A stretch of 64,000 bases of DNA from Bifidobacterium sp. ESL0682 (lineage in GTDB: Bacteria > Actinomycetota > Actinomycetes > Actinomycetales > Bifidobacteriaceae), in NCBI RefSeq assembly GCF_029392815.1, contig NZ_CP113942.1:1922001-1986000 (forward strand), in the 5' to 3' direction. The translations under genes and the position numbers were made by a program. This document shows, one piece after another, positions 46,588-56,120 of the stretch. Each line of letters begins with the position of its first letter. Within the stretch, counting starts at the first letter, position 1. The notes under the pieces were generated by a model. It saw nothing but the letters and a program-made list of their open reading frames with translations, searched no databases and had not been told where the DNA came from.

Positions 46588-48126
46588 ATGAGTGAACTAA
46601 AAACTTGGGTGAACCCTCTGCGCGACCCGCGAGACCTGCGGCTGCCACGCATTGCAGGACCCTGCAGCCTGGTGATTTTCGGCGTCACCGGTGATCTGGC
46701 AAAGAAAAAACTGCTGCCGGCCATTTACGACTTGGCCAATCGTGGCCTGTTGCCGCCAAGCTTCGGACTGACCGGCTTCGGCCGTCGTGAATGGAGCAAC
46801 GAGGAATTCGCGAACTTTGTCAAGGAATGCGTGAAGGCCCGTTGCCGCACGCCGTTCCGCGAATCAACCTGGACGAACCTCGCCAAGGGCATCCGCTTCG
46901 TGCAAGGCACGTTTGACGACAAGGCCGCCTTCGAGCGCCTGAGCCAAACAGTCAAGGAACTCGACCGCGACCGCGGCACCCGCGGCAACCACGCGTTCTA
47001 CATGTCCGTACCGCCGAGCGCTTTCCCTATCGTTTCCAAGCAGCTGGCCGATTCCGGCCTGGCGAAGTCCAACGACGATGCATGGCGCCGCGTCATCATC
47101 GAGAAGCCGTTCGGCCACGACCTGAAGAGCGCGAAAGAACTTGACCGTGTAGTCTCCGAGGTCTTCGACCCGAGCTCGGTCTTCCGTATCGACCATTACC
47201 TCGGCAAGGAAACCGTGCAGAACATGATGGCGCTGCGTTTCGCCAACTCCATGTTCGAGCCGATTTGGAACTCCAACTACGTCGACCACGTACAAATCAC
47301 GATGGCCGAGGACATGGGTATCGGCGGCCGAGCCGGATACTACGATGGCATCGGCGCCGCGCGCGATGTCATCCAGAACCACTTGCTGCAGCTGATGGCC
47401 CTGACCGCGATGGAGGAGCCAGTGAGCTTCGCTGCCTCCGACCTCACGGCCGAAAAGACGAAGGTGCTTTCCGCCGTTCGCCTGCCTGGTGACCTCGGCG
47501 CCTACACCGCCCGCGGCCAGTATTCCGCCGGCTGGCAGGGTTCCGAAGAAGTCTGCGGCTATCTTGACGAAAAGGGCATCGACAAGTCCAGCACCACCGA
47601 GACCTACGCCGCCATCACGCTTGACGTCGATACGCGCCGCTGGGCCGGAGTGCCGTTCTACCTGCGCACCGGCAAGCGCTTGGGCAAGCGCGTCACGGAA
47701 ATCGCCGTGGTCTTCAAGCGCGCCCCGCATCTGCCCTTCGAACAGACCGCGGTCCGCGAGCTTGGCAACAATGCCATCGTCATCCGCGTGCAGCCCAACG
47801 AGGGCGTCACCATGCGCTTCGGCGCGAAGGTGCCGGGAGCCACCGCTATGGAAGTCCGCGATGTGTCGATGGACTTCAGCTACGGCCAGAGCTTCACCGA
47901 AAACTCGCCTGAGGCTTACGAACGCTTGATTTTGGACGTGCTGCTCGGCGATCCGCCGCTCTTCCCGACCACCAAGGAAGTCGACCTGAGCTGGGAAATC
48001 CTCGATCCAATCGAGGAATACTGGTCCACACTCGGCCAACCGCAGCCTTACCGCGCCGGCACTTGGGGACCGAAGGAAGCCGATGAAATGCTCGCGCGTG
48101 ATGGACGCCATTGGAGGATGCCATGA
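46588..48126 (+). CDS. zwf: Glucose-6-phosphate 1-dehydrogenase
   Basis: First enzyme of the oxidative pentose phosphate pathway, NADP-dependent. The product of 512 residues has the nucleotide-binding GVTGDLAKKKLLPAIYDLANRG near residue 33, the active-site RIDHYLGKETVQN with the catalytic His near residue 205, and a normal C-terminus. The ATG at 46588 gives the usual actinobacterial length and N-terminus (TWVNPLRDPRDLRLPRIAGP), although the ribosome site is poorly spaced; 46549 is an in-frame alternative. It overlaps opcA by four bases (ATGA). Confidence 0.96.
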   Translation: MSELKTWVNPLRDPRDLRLPRIAGPCSLVIFGVTGDLAKKKLLPAIYDLANRGLLPPSFGLTGFGRREWSNEEFANFVKECVKARCRTPFRESTWTNLAKGIRFVQGTFDDKAAFERLSQTVKELDRDRGTRGNHAFYMSVPPSAFPIVSKQLADSGLAKSNDDAWRRVIIEKPFGHDLKSAKELDRVVSEVFDPSSVFRIDHYLGKETVQNMMALRFANSMFEPIWNSNYVDHVQITMAEDMGIGGRAGYYDGIGAARDVIQNHLLQLMALTAMEEPVSFAASDLTAEKTKVLSAVRLPGDLGAYTARGQYSAGWQGSEEVCGYLDEKGIDKSSTTETYAAITLDVDTRRWAGVPFYLRTGKRLGKRVTEIAVVFKRAPHLPFEQTAVRELGNNAIVIRVQPNEGVTMRFGAKVPGATAMEVRDVSMDFSYGQSFTENSPEAYERLILDVLLGDPPLFPTTKEVDLSWEILDPIEEYWSTLGQPQPYRAGTWGPKEADEMLARDGRHWRMP

Positions 48127-49097
48127 TTATCAAAATGCCCGATACCGAAACCAGCGCCATCGCACGCAAAATCGACGAACTCCATCAGGAGCGCGGCGAG
48201 GCAGGTAACGATCGCGTCCTGACGCTTATCATTTCAACGGATGAGAGCGAACTCGAGAATGCGCTGAAAATCGCCAATTTCGCAGGCCGCGAGCACCCCT
48301 GCCGCGTCATCGTCATCGTGCCAAACAGCAAGGAACTGCCCTTCTGCGATGTGGACAAGGAACCGGATTGCTACGTCACCGATTCCGGCGATGCCGAAAC
48401 CGACCTCGACGCTCAGGTTCGCTTTGGTGCCGATGCCGGCGCAGGCGAAATCATCATTCTGCGCCCGCGCGGTGGACTTTGCCAGCATACTGACACCCTC
48501 GTGATACCGCTGCTGGTGCCGGATGCCCCGGTCGTCACTTGGTGGCCGACCAACCCGCCGGCAAACCCGTCGCAGGACCCGCTGGGTGCCATGGCCGGAA
48601 GCCGCATTACCGATGCGCTGCGTTCCGACGATCCCGACAAGACCTTTGACACGCTTCGTGCCAACTGGGAGCCGAAGGACGTCGATTTTTCCTGGACACG
48701 TCTAACCATTTGGCGTGCGATGCTGGCCACGACCATCGACCAGCCACCGCACCTGCCGATTGAAAGCGTCAAGGTCTGCGGTCAGCGCGATTATTTGCCA
48801 CTTAAGCTGCTTGCCGCCTGGCTTGCACTGAAGCTCAACGTGCCGGTCAAGCTCGAATATGTCACGGATGCCGAAGCGATTACCGGCGTCTATCTCAACC
48901 GTTCCGACGGCGTGATTTCGCTGGAACGCCCGGATTCACGCGAAGCCGTCATCAGCCAGCCCGGCCAGGCGCCGCAGCGCGTCGCCATGCCGTTGCGTAC
49001 GCTTGAAGACTGCCTGAGTGAGGAATTGCGCCGCATTGACCCGGACGAGGTCTACGCCGACGTCATTCGCAAGGGTTGGGACATGGTTCAGGACTGA
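48123..49097 (+). CDS. opcA: Glucose-6-phosphate dehydrogenase assembly protein OpcA
   Basis: Actinobacterial/cyanobacterial partner needed for full Zwf activity. The product of 324 residues begins MIIKMPDTETSAIARKIDELHQERGE and has the N-terminal domain with IVIVPNSKELP and the conserved VTWWPTNPPANPSQDPLGAMAGSRITD near residue 140. The ATG at 48123 overlaps the zwf stop and has GGAGG upstream. Translationally coupled to zwf; pgl follows 237 bases later. Confidence 0.95.
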   Translation: MIIKMPDTETSAIARKIDELHQERGEAGNDRVLTLIISTDESELENALKIANFAGREHPCRVIVIVPNSKELPFCDVDKEPDCYVTDSGDAETDLDAQVRFGADAGAGEIIILRPRGGLCQHTDTLVIPLLVPDAPVVTWWPTNPPANPSQDPLGAMAGSRITDALRSDDPDKTFDTLRANWEPKDVDFSWTRLTIWRAMLATTIDQPPHLPIESVKVCGQRDYLPLKLLAAWLALKLNVPVKLEYVTDAEAITGVYLNRSDGVISLERPDSREAVISQPGQAPQRVAMPLRTLEDCLSEELRRIDPDEVYADVIRKGWDMVQD

Positions 49098-49125
49098 GCA
49101 TCAGCCTTGGCACTGTAACCACCCT

Positions 49126-49171
49126 AATAAGGTGCTGCAAACCTGTAATGAAGGTTCTGCGGCACCTTATT
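49126..49171 (+). terminator. Hairpin terminator after opcA
   Basis: Fourteen-base arms AATAAGGTGCTGCA / TGCGGCACCTTATT with one mismatch and an 18-base loop, followed by CTTATTC. It would end the zwf-opcA transcript. Confidence 0.75.
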
Positions 49172-49334
49172 CTTATTCATCTTAGGAATTGCATACAGTC
49201 TATTGATGTATCTTGCTGAATTGCAACGCATGCCTTGAATTCATTATCGGCAATGGCCAAAAGCCTGCTGGACAACAAATCATCTAGACTGAAAATATTT
49301 GATACTTTAAGCACAACGTAAAGGAGCACAACAC

Positions 49335-50159
49335 ATGGCCGATAGGAAACTGGAAGCGTACCAGGACGCGGAAACCGTGGCTCAGGCGGCAGCACAACGC
49401 ATATTGCTCGCTATTCTGGACGGATTGGACGAGCGCGATAGCAACAGCTCTGCAGCTGCAACCCAACCGATTCGCAGCCGATACGACGTGGCGCTCACCG
49501 GCGGATCCGATATTCTGCGAGCCTTGACTTATATGGCTTCCAATCCACTCGTTGACGCCATCGATTGGAATCGCGTTCATTTCTGGTGGGGCGACGAACG
49601 ATTTGTGGCCGCCACTGACGAAGACCGCAGCTCATACCAGGCTCGCAAGCGTTTCCTCGACAAGCTGGTAGCCGACGGGCGCTTGCCAGAAAGCAACATC
49701 CACGAGATGGCTGTCGATACACGAACACCCGAGCAGGTCGCCGCAGCGAGCGATGCCGAAAACGACGAACTTCTTGCAAAAGCCGCGGCCGATTACGAGG
49801 CTGAACTCAAGCGTGAACTCGGCGACGAACCGGCAATGGACCTGCTGATTCTCGGCATGGGCCCTGACGGCCATTTCGCCTCACTCTTCCCCAATCATGA
49901 CAGCATCAAGATCACCGACCCGTGTTTGGTCGTAGGAGAATCGCACTCCCCCAAGATGCCGCCACTGCGCATCTCCATGACCGCATCCCTGCTCGCCCGC
50001 ACCCGCCGCACCTGGATGCTCACCTGCGGCGCCGGCAAGTCCGATGCCACCGCCCACGTCTTTGCACAGCCCAACAACCCCGCCTATCCTGCGAGCTTCG
50101 CTACCGGGACGGAAGAGTTTGTTTGGTTTACTACGCCTGATGCAGTAACAGAGTTGTAA
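49335..50159 (+). CDS. pgl: 6-phosphogluconolactonase
   Basis: DevB-type lactonase that hydrolyses 6-phosphoglucono-lactone, the Zwf product. The product of 274 residues has VALTGGSDILRAL near residue 52, WNRVHFWWGDERFVA near residue 78 and LLILGMGPDGHFASLFP near residue 170; the usual HTASLFP is here HFASLFP. The ATG at 49335 has AAAGGAG upstream. It has its own leader after the opcA terminator, and a bidirectional terminator separates it from gnd. Confidence 0.94.
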   Translation: MADRKLEAYQDAETVAQAAAQRILLAILDGLDERDSNSSAAATQPIRSRYDVALTGGSDILRALTYMASNPLVDAIDWNRVHFWWGDERFVAATDEDRSSYQARKRFLDKLVADGRLPESNIHEMAVDTRTPEQVAAASDAENDELLAKAAADYEAELKRELGDEPAMDLLILGMGPDGHFASLFPNHDSIKITDPCLVVGESHSPKMPPLRISMTASLLARTRRTWMLTCGAGKSDATAHVFAQPNNPAYPASFATGTEEFVWFTTPDAVTEL

Positions 50160-50225
50160 AACAACACCAACAATAGAGGATGACGAAAATAACGCGTCAC
50201 TGATGAAATAAATCTACGGTATACA

Positions 50226-50264
50226 ATTTGTGCCTCCGCTCCCAAAAGGAACGGAGGCACAAAT
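50226..50264. terminator. Bidirectional terminator between pgl and gnd
   Basis: Perfect 13-base arms ATTTGTGCCTCCG / CGGAGGCACAAAT with a 13-base loop lie between converging genes. Confidence 0.85.
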
Positions 50265-50314
50265 GCTATTGCCAACCGAATAATCAGTCAGTCGCGCAAA
50301 CCGGATATCCGCAT

Positions 50315-51775
50315 TCAGTCGGACATCTTCTCTTCCGGACGACCTTCTTCAGCCCAAAGGGTGTGGAAGGCACCGGGCTCATCGACACGGCCGTAGGTGT
50401 GAGCGCCGAAGAGGTCACGCTGGGCCTGGATGATGGTGGCAGGCAGACGCTTGGAACGCAGGCCGTCGTAGTAGGACAGCGAGGTCGAGAAGACCGGTGC
50501 GGGGATGCCGCAGCTTGCAGCCTTCGCCACGACACGGCGCCAGGACTCCTGAGCTTTCTCGATGGCGCTCTTGAAGTACGGTGCGTAAAGCAGCGAAATG
50601 TCAGCCTCGCCGGACTCGAAGGCGTCGGAGACGACGTTGAGGAACTGGGCGCGAATGATGCAGCCGCCGCGCCAGATGCGCGCGACCGCGGCTAGATCGA
50701 TCTTCCAGTCATACTTCTTAGCGCCATCGTTGATCTCGTTGAAGCCCTGTGCATAGGCAACGATCTTGGAGGCATACAGCGCCTGACGGATGTCCTCGAT
50801 GAAGGCCTTGCGCTCGTCACCGTTCGCGAACGTAATCTTGCCGTCAGGGCCGGCCATGTTCTGCTTGGCAGCGCCTTCACGCAGCTCGGTCTGATCGGAC
50901 AGGCCGCGGGCGAACACGCCTTCGGCGATAGCGGTGACCGGAGTACCCAGCTCGAGAGCGGTCTGAACCGTCCAGGTACCAGTGCCCTTCATACCGGCCT
51001 GATCAACGATGACATCGACCAGCGGCTTGCCGGTCTTCTTGTCCTTCTGATGCAGCAGATCAGCGGTAATCTCGATCAGGTAGGAGTTAAGCTCGGTCTT
51101 ATCCCACTCCTCGAACACGTCGCCGATCTCGTCGGGGGTCATGCCCATGCCACGACGCATCAGGTCGTAGCTCTCGGCGATGAGCTGCATGTCGGCGTAC
51201 TCGATGCCGTTGTGCACCATCTTGACAAAGTGGCCAGCGCCGTTTTCACCGATATGGGTGACGCAGGGCTCGCCCTCCGCCTTCGCGGCGATGGACTTGA
51301 GAATCGGGCCGAGGGTCTTCCAGGACTCATCGGTGCCGCCGGGCATCATGGACGGGCCGTTGAGCGCGCCCTCTTCGCCGCCGGAGACGCCGCAACCAAC
51401 ATAGTGCAGACCGCGAGCGCGAATGTCCTTCTCGCGACGGATGGTGTCCTTGAAGTAGGAGTTACCGCCGTCGACGATGATGTCGCCCGGATCCATAGCA
51501 TCGGCGAGCGCCTCAATCATGGCGTCTGTCGGTGCACCGGCCTTGACCATAATGATGGCCGTACGCGGCTTGGTGAGCGAGGCGACGAACTCGTCGATGG
51601 TCTTGGCAGGCACGAACTTGCCTTCGCTGCCGTGGTCCTTCATGAGCTTTTCGGTGCGCTCATAGTGACGATTGTAAAGTGCCACGGTGTTGCCGTGATG
51701 GGCAAGGTTCCTTGCAAGGTTGGAACCCATGGCCGCCAGTCCGACGACTCCAATATTTGCGATAGCTTCCGTCAT
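50315..51775 (-). CDS. gnd: 6-phosphogluconate dehydrogenase (decarboxylating, NADP)
   Basis: Converts 6-phosphogluconate to ribulose 5-phosphate and CO2. The product of 486 residues has the Rossmann motif GVVGLAAMGSNLARNLAHHG near residue 8, VDGGNSYFKDTIRRE near residue 102, the catalytic VSGGEEGALNGPSMMPGG near residue 128, HNGIEYADMQLIAE near residue 185 and the C-terminal domain with QAQRDLFGAHTYGR. The ATG at 51775 has AAAGG upstream. Together with zwf, opcA and pgl the whole oxidative branch is encoded within 5.5 kb, a useful NADPH source in an organism that otherwise uses the bifid shunt (if the genus call is right). Confidence 0.96.
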   Translation of the reverse strand: MTEAIANIGVVGLAAMGSNLARNLAHHGNTVALYNRHYERTEKLMKDHGSEGKFVPAKTIDEFVASLTKPRTAIIMVKAGAPTDAMIEALADAMDPGDIIVDGGNSYFKDTIRREKDIRARGLHYVGCGVSGGEEGALNGPSMMPGGTDESWKTLGPILKSIAAKAEGEPCVTHIGENGAGHFVKMVHNGIEYADMQLIAESYDLMRRGMGMTPDEIGDVFEEWDKTELNSYLIEITADLLHQKDKKTGKPLVDVIVDQAGMKGTGTWTVQTALELGTPVTAIAEGVFARGLSDQTELREGAAKQNMAGPDGKITFANGDERKAFIEDIRQALYASKIVAYAQGFNEINDGAKKYDWKIDLAAVARIWRGGCIIRAQFLNVVSDAFESGEADISLLYAPYFKSAIEKAQESWRRVVAKAASCGIPAPVFSTSLSYYDGLRSKRLPATIIQAQRDLFGAHTYGRVDEPGAFHTLWAEEGRPEEKMSD

Positions 51776-52174
51776 TGTCTGCCTTTCAAATTGATAGTCC
51801 TTCGACGACCAAGGCAACCGGCACCTCTCAATCGGTTCCCACACGAGCCGTCTAAGCCCCTAGCGTTTTCGGAGATTTCTTAGTCCGAAGCACACGCTTC
51901 CAGTCTATCGCCAACTACGTCTAAGCGCATTCAGGAAATGTGGAATACACCACATTTTTGCGTCCATATCTTGCAAATTCCAGCAACACGAATCATGCCA
52001 AGTTCAAAGCGTTTTTATTGAGTTGCATTTATCGCAAAGCCTTCGAAGAGAACGCACAACGCACATGTTAAAAGACGGAATCCCAAAATTATAAGCCCGT
52101 ACATACCCCAGCGATTTGGGGAATGTACGGGCTAGAAACGCGCGATACCGCAGCCAAAAATGAAAAGCTCGGTT
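51776..52174. other. Intergenic region between gnd and tyrosine phosphatase genes
   Basis: About 400 bases with no gene. The gnd promoter lies at the left; the terminator of the phosphatase gene lies at 52094-52133. Confidence 0.55.
52094..52133 (-). terminator. Intrinsic terminator of the tyrosine phosphatase gene
   Basis: Seventeen-base arms AGCCCGTACATACCCCA / TGGGGAATGTACGGGCT with one mismatch and a 6-base loop, then TTATAATTTTG on the minus strand. Confidence 0.85.
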
Positions 52175-53026
52175 TTACTCGACAAACATGGCACGCAGCT
52201 CGGCCACTTCGTCTTCGCTCATGCCGTTTTGCAAGCAATACTGCTCGACGGAACCGTATTCATTCTTGATACCGGCGAGCACATCGCGCATGAGTTCCGG
52301 CGGCGAAGCCAGCATGGCGGTCTGCGCGGCCGTAATCTGGCCAACGCCTTTTTCGTCGCTGGTAAGGCCTTGCAACACGGCCTTCTTGAACGCGGAGCCG
52401 AGGTTCGCGCCGGATTGGGCATAGCAGGAAACGACCATGTCGTCGCTCACCCCAAGCAGGCTCATCAGAATGCCGGCGGTGATACCGGTACGGTCTTTGC
52501 CGGCGGTGCAATGGATGAGCATCGGATGGCCGTCGTCCTTCAGCAGTTTGCGCAGGATGAGCACGATTTGCTCGGCCGAACCGAAAACGATGTCATGGTA
52601 CATTTCGGACATGTCAATGCCATTGGCAACTTGTTCCATGCCTCCCCGATCGGTCATGGAGGTCTTCAGGAGCGGAACGCGATCGACATGGATGTCATCG
52701 GGAAGCGTATACGGCCACTGCTTGACCTCGAGCGGGTCGCGCAGATCCACCACTTCCTTAATGCCGAGGCGATGCAGGTCATCAATGCCATGCTCGCCCA
52801 GGAAATTGAGGCCGGCCGTGCGGAAGAACAGTCCATCACGCACCTTGCGACCGTCCTGCGTTGGATAGCCGCCGATGCCGCGAGAGTTGGGAACGCCGTC
52901 GATCTCGACACCCGCCCCGTCTCCTGTCGGACGATAATCAAGGTAGCTCGCGCCCGTAATGTCGCCGGAATCATCCGTATCGGACGAATCAATACCGCTA
53001 ACCGTGCCTTTGCTGGAATCTGCCAT
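52175..53026 (-). CDS. Tyrosine-protein phosphatase (IphP-like)
   Basis: Protein-tyrosine or lipid phosphatase of 283 residues. The P-loop HCTAGKDRTGITAGILMSLLG near residue 170 has the CX5R catalytic motif, and the N-terminal NSRGIGGYPTQDGRKVRDGLFFRTAGL plus VVDLRDPLEV are typical of the DSP/IphP group. No signal peptide. The ATG at 53026 has AAGGAAGG upstream. Single-gene transcript with its own terminator; the substrate is unknown. Confidence 0.9.
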   Translation of the reverse strand: MADSSKGTVSGIDSSDTDDSGDITGASYLDYRPTGDGAGVEIDGVPNSRGIGGYPTQDGRKVRDGLFFRTAGLNFLGEHGIDDLHRLGIKEVVDLRDPLEVKQWPYTLPDDIHVDRVPLLKTSMTDRGGMEQVANGIDMSEMYHDIVFGSAEQIVLILRKLLKDDGHPMLIHCTAGKDRTGITAGILMSLLGVSDDMVVSCYAQSGANLGSAFKKAVLQGLTSDEKGVGQITAAQTAMLASPPELMRDVLAGIKNEYGSVEQYCLQNGMSEDEVAELRAMFVE

Positions 53027-53218
53027 GATGAGCCTTCCTTCGTGGACTATGCTTAGATAATCACGCCTAACCGATAACGAGACAAGTCTATCGAGATTCC
53101 TTAGACTTGCCTGAACGCCGCCACAATGTGGCATGCACGCGATGAGGCGTTGCAGGCACTACACACACGGCAAACGCAAAGCCGAATACCCCACTGCATT
53201 CTTTTGCTGGCGATGCTT

Positions 53219-53635
53219 TTACCCAAGCTCCTGTGGCTTCATGAACATTGTCATATACCAAGGCAAATCAATGACGGTGTCATTCTGTTTCTCACGCTTC
53301 ACATTGTTGCTGCAGAGCACAAATCCAGAACCAAGCTTCCATTCCTTGACCGACAATAATTTATCGAGTGCGGCGTGAGCAGTAAAATTCTTCCCCGATT
53401 TCGCCTCAATCGGCGTAATATTACTGCCGCATTGCATCAGAAAATTGACTTCGCCAAGCTTGACCTTATCGAAATAGTAAAGTTCAGAGCCTTGAGCTGC
53501 TAATTCCTGCGCCACAAAATTCTCAAGCGAACTGCCCCAGTTCACTCCTAAATTGCCCTGGAGAATTTCAAACGCCGTTGAACCCGCACTGGCTGCGCTC
53601 AGCAATCCGACATCGCAGAGAAACACTTTCACCAC
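53219..53635 (-). pseudogene. C-terminal remnant of a DUF4143 AAA ATPase
   Basis: About 138 codons match the C-terminal DUF4143 nuclease-like domain: VFLCDVGLLSA, NWGSSLENFVAQELAAQG, ELYYFDKVKLGEVNFLMQCG and ITPIEAKSGKN. Intact members are about 400 residues with an N-terminal P-loop ATPase; here that part is absent. Directly upstream are three direct repeats that look like a promoter/operator, so a large internal deletion seems to have joined the original control region to the 3' end of the gene. Confidence 0.8.
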
Positions 53636-53640
53636 TATTC

Positions 53641-53716
53641 TGCGACGTTTTATAACTTAATTTAACATAGTTTTGCGACGTTTTCATATATTACAAGTAG
53701 TATTTTGCGACGTTTT
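53641..53716 (-). repeat. Three direct repeats of TGCGACGTTTT
   Basis: Identical 11-mers stand at 53641-53651, 53674-53684 and 53706-53716, 32-33 bases apart (about three helical turns); the last two extend to TTTTGCGACGTTTT. They lie in an AT-rich stretch just before the DUF4143 remnant and resemble an operator array. Confidence 0.75.
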
Positions 53717-53804
53717 GTTAACATAAAACACTGTTACCGCAGAATTTTATAATGGTTACGAACCAAGGTCGAAGAACGACCACAACACCAAAAGGTCGAA
53801 AGCA

Positions 53805-54647
53805 ATGCAATATATCAATACGACCATCGCTGGCATCGATGGCAGCGAAGCCAATTTCAGCGTGTATTCCATCGACAACAGCAAAGAGATGGACCCAGGA
53901 CGCCGGCGTCCGACCGTGCTCGTCATTCCTGGCGGCGGGTACGAATTTACCAGTGACCGCGAGGCCGAACCGATTGCCCTCAAGATTTTGGGAGCGGGTT
54001 ATAACGCTGCCATTCTGCGCTATTCCTGTGCTCCATCTGTCTACCCTACCGCGCTGCTGGAAGCTGCTGAGGCAATGAAACTGTTGCGAGAGAATGCCAA
54101 GGCTTGGCACATCAACCCAGATGCCATCATTGCCGCAGGCTTCTCCGCGGGCGGACACCTTGCCGGCAACCTCGCCACCACCGCAGGAGACGAGACTATG
54201 CGCGCACACGGTTACGATGCCGATGCCGTACGGCCGAACGGGCTAATGCTCGGCTATGCAGTGACCACGTCCGGCCAATACGCACACCGCAGCAGTTTTG
54301 ACCGACTGCTCGGCAACGAAGGCAAGAATGATGCCAAACTGCTTGAGGAGGTCTCCATCGATAAACACATCGACGCCAAGACTCCACCAACCTTCATTTG
54401 GCACACTGTTACAGACGAGACCGTGCCTGTTGAAGGCGCGATGATGACGTTTGCCGCCTGCGTAAGGGCGGGCGTGAGTGTTGAAGCCCATTTCTTCCCC
54501 ACCGGCCATCACGGCCTTTCGCTCGCCAACGAAGATGTTGCGGGCGCAGGCGATGACCATGGCGTGGACGTTGGCGTTCAGCAGTGGATGCCCCTGTTCC
54601 TCAACTGGCTGCGGCGCAATTTCGGAAATTCAGCGGCGGAAGCATAG
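53805..54647 (+). CDS. Alpha/beta hydrolase, acetyl-esterase-like
   Basis: Esterase of 280 residues. The oxyanion-hole segment VIPGGGYEFTSDREAE is near residue 44, the nucleophile elbow GFSAGGHLAGNL near residue 107, the acid residue probably in HTVTDETVP near residue 203 and the catalytic His in GHHGLSLA near residue 228. This fits the BD-FAE/acetyl xylan esterase group that deacetylates sugars. No signal peptide. The start ATG at 53805 has AAAGG upstream. A strong terminator follows; the neighbouring LacI/alpha-glucosidase genes may be unrelated. Confidence 0.88.
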   Translation: MQYINTTIAGIDGSEANFSVYSIDNSKEMDPGRRRPTVLVIPGGGYEFTSDREAEPIALKILGAGYNAAILRYSCAPSVYPTALLEAAEAMKLLRENAKAWHINPDAIIAAGFSAGGHLAGNLATTAGDETMRAHGYDADAVRPNGLMLGYAVTTSGQYAHRSSFDRLLGNEGKNDAKLLEEVSIDKHIDAKTPPTFIWHTVTDETVPVEGAMMTFAACVRAGVSVEAHFFPTGHHGLSLANEDVAGAGDDHGVDVGVQQWMPLFLNWLRRNFGNSAAEA

Positions 54648-54669
54648 TACCGAAACAACATGCCATAGG

Positions 54670-54718
54670 CAAATCGGCTTTCTCGTCGTGTATAAAACAG
54701 CACGGGAAAGCCGATTTG
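54670..54718 (+). terminator. Intrinsic terminator of the esterase gene
   Basis: Thirteen-base arms CAAATCGGCTTTC / GAAAGCCGATTTG, extended inside by CGT/CACG pairs, about 22 bases past the stop. Confidence 0.8.
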
Positions 54719-54857
54719 TCATAGGGAATATGACACCGGCACCATAAACATTGCCGATGAATATCCGACCACCATTCCCCAAAGATTTCACTTCTTTCAA
54801 AGAATCTGAATAGAATGAACAGCGCGATATACGGAAATCAAGACGAGAGGCAGACGC

Positions 54858-56012
54858 ATGGCAACAGACATTAGAGAAGTTGCACAAGCGGCGGGAGTTT
54901 CGATATCCACCGTCTCTCGCACGTTTACCAAGCCGGAACTCGTTGCGCCTCGGACACGCGAAAAGGTGACACGAGCAGCCGAAAAACTTGACTTCCACAT
55001 CTCTCGTTCCGCTGCCGCGCTCAAAAGCGGGCAGACCATGCGCGTCGCCCTGCTCACCAGCGACGGCGTATCTACGTGGTTTGACGCGCATGCATTCGCC
55101 GGCCTCGATTCCGTCTTCCATCCTGCCGGATATGACATCTCGGTGTTCACAATGACCACCACAACCGAACGCCGTGATTTTTTCATGAACCTGCCCGTAC
55201 GCCGCAACGTGGATGCGGTCATCGTCGATTCGTTCGACATCGATCCGGAAGAGGTCTCTCGTCTCAAGACCATGCACGTACCGATCGTCGGTATTAACGT
55301 ACCGTCTTCGGCCGGATTCGACGCCACCGTCGGCATCGACGACAAAGGCGCCATGCGTACGGCCGTCGACCATCTGGCGGCTTTGGGCCATCGCAATATC
55401 GGCTATGTCGGAGAGAGCAACCGCCGACAGCTGCATTACGGCGCCGAATCACGCCTGCAAGGATTCCGCGAGGCCTGCGAGGCGCACGCCGATGTACGGC
55501 CGCAAGTGCTGCTGTTTGACGCCGACTCGGATTTTATGGATAACGCCGTCAACGCCATCCTGACCTCGCAGCCACGGCTCACTGCAGTATGTATGAGCAA
55601 AGATGAGACCGCATTACCGTTATTGTATCGATTGCACCGTTATGGACGCGAAATCCCGCGAGACCTGTCCATCATTGGATTTGACGATATCGAACTTGCC
55701 GGCGCAACAGGACTGACCACCCTACGTCAAAATCCCTTCGAGCTCGGAGCCGAAGCCGCGCGCCAGACCCTGCTGGCCATGGGCAATAAAGCCGGACCTG
55801 ACAGCTCGGATTCATATCAAATTTTCCCGGCGCAACTCATGCTGCGCGACACCACCGCACCAGTCATCGCCGCCGAAACCGGGCAAAACAGAGCAGCAGA
55901 GATCTCTAATGCGGAAAGGCGACATGAACGTACCGCTCCGAACTCCACGGTTTCGCGAAGGGCTTCATCATTTGCCTACGTGCCCACTGCCGCCTATCGC
56001 GGCAGGTCATGA
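54858..56012 (+). CDS. LacI family transcriptional regulator
   Basis: Repressor of 384 residues: HTH IREVAQAAGVSISTVSRTFTKPE (residues 4-26), hinge SRSAAALKSGQT, effector domain with VALLTSDGVSTWFDAHAFAGL and the DNA-near core IIGFDDIELAGATGLTTLRQNP. The C-terminal 45 residues (after QLMLRDTTAPVI) are hydrophilic and exceed the family norm. It is followed by an alpha-glucosidase gene whose upstream region has two LacI-type operators, so it probably represses that gene in the absence of an alpha-glucoside. Confidence 0.92.
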   Translation: MATDIREVAQAAGVSISTVSRTFTKPELVAPRTREKVTRAAEKLDFHISRSAAALKSGQTMRVALLTSDGVSTWFDAHAFAGLDSVFHPAGYDISVFTMTTTTERRDFFMNLPVRRNVDAVIVDSFDIDPEEVSRLKTMHVPIVGINVPSSAGFDATVGIDDKGAMRTAVDHLAALGHRNIGYVGESNRRQLHYGAESRLQGFREACEAHADVRPQVLLFDADSDFMDNAVNAILTSQPRLTAVCMSKDETALPLLYRLHRYGREIPRDLSIIGFDDIELAGATGLTTLRQNPFELGAEAARQTLLAMGNKAGPDSSDSYQIFPAQLMLRDTTAPVIAAETGQNRAAEISNAERRHERTAPNSTVSRRASSFAYVPTAAYRGRS

Positions 56013-56054
56013 GCCCTGTTAAACGGCCCTATTCACTTCGCGAGCCAGTACCAC

Positions 56055-56068
56055 TGACAACGTAATCA
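56055..56068. promoter_or_regulatory. LacI-type operator 1 upstream of alpha-glucosidase
   Basis: TGACAACGTAATCA, a near-palindrome with central CG. The 11-mer ACTGACAACGT beginning two bases earlier recurs inverted in operator 2, 66 bases away. Confidence 0.65.
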
Positions 56069-56120
56069 ATAGTAAAACTGCTATTAATCTCTGACTCTTA
56101 GCAAGAGTAAGACAATCATA

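Noticed and set aside
46864..48111. 415-codon minus-strand frame over zwf
   Set aside because: Antisense shadow of zwf; the plus strand encodes a complete, conserved enzyme.
53641..53716. CRISPR array for the TGCGACGTTTT repeats
   Set aside because: Repeats are only 11-14 bases, three copies, with AT-rich intervals that are not spacer-like, and no cas gene is near.
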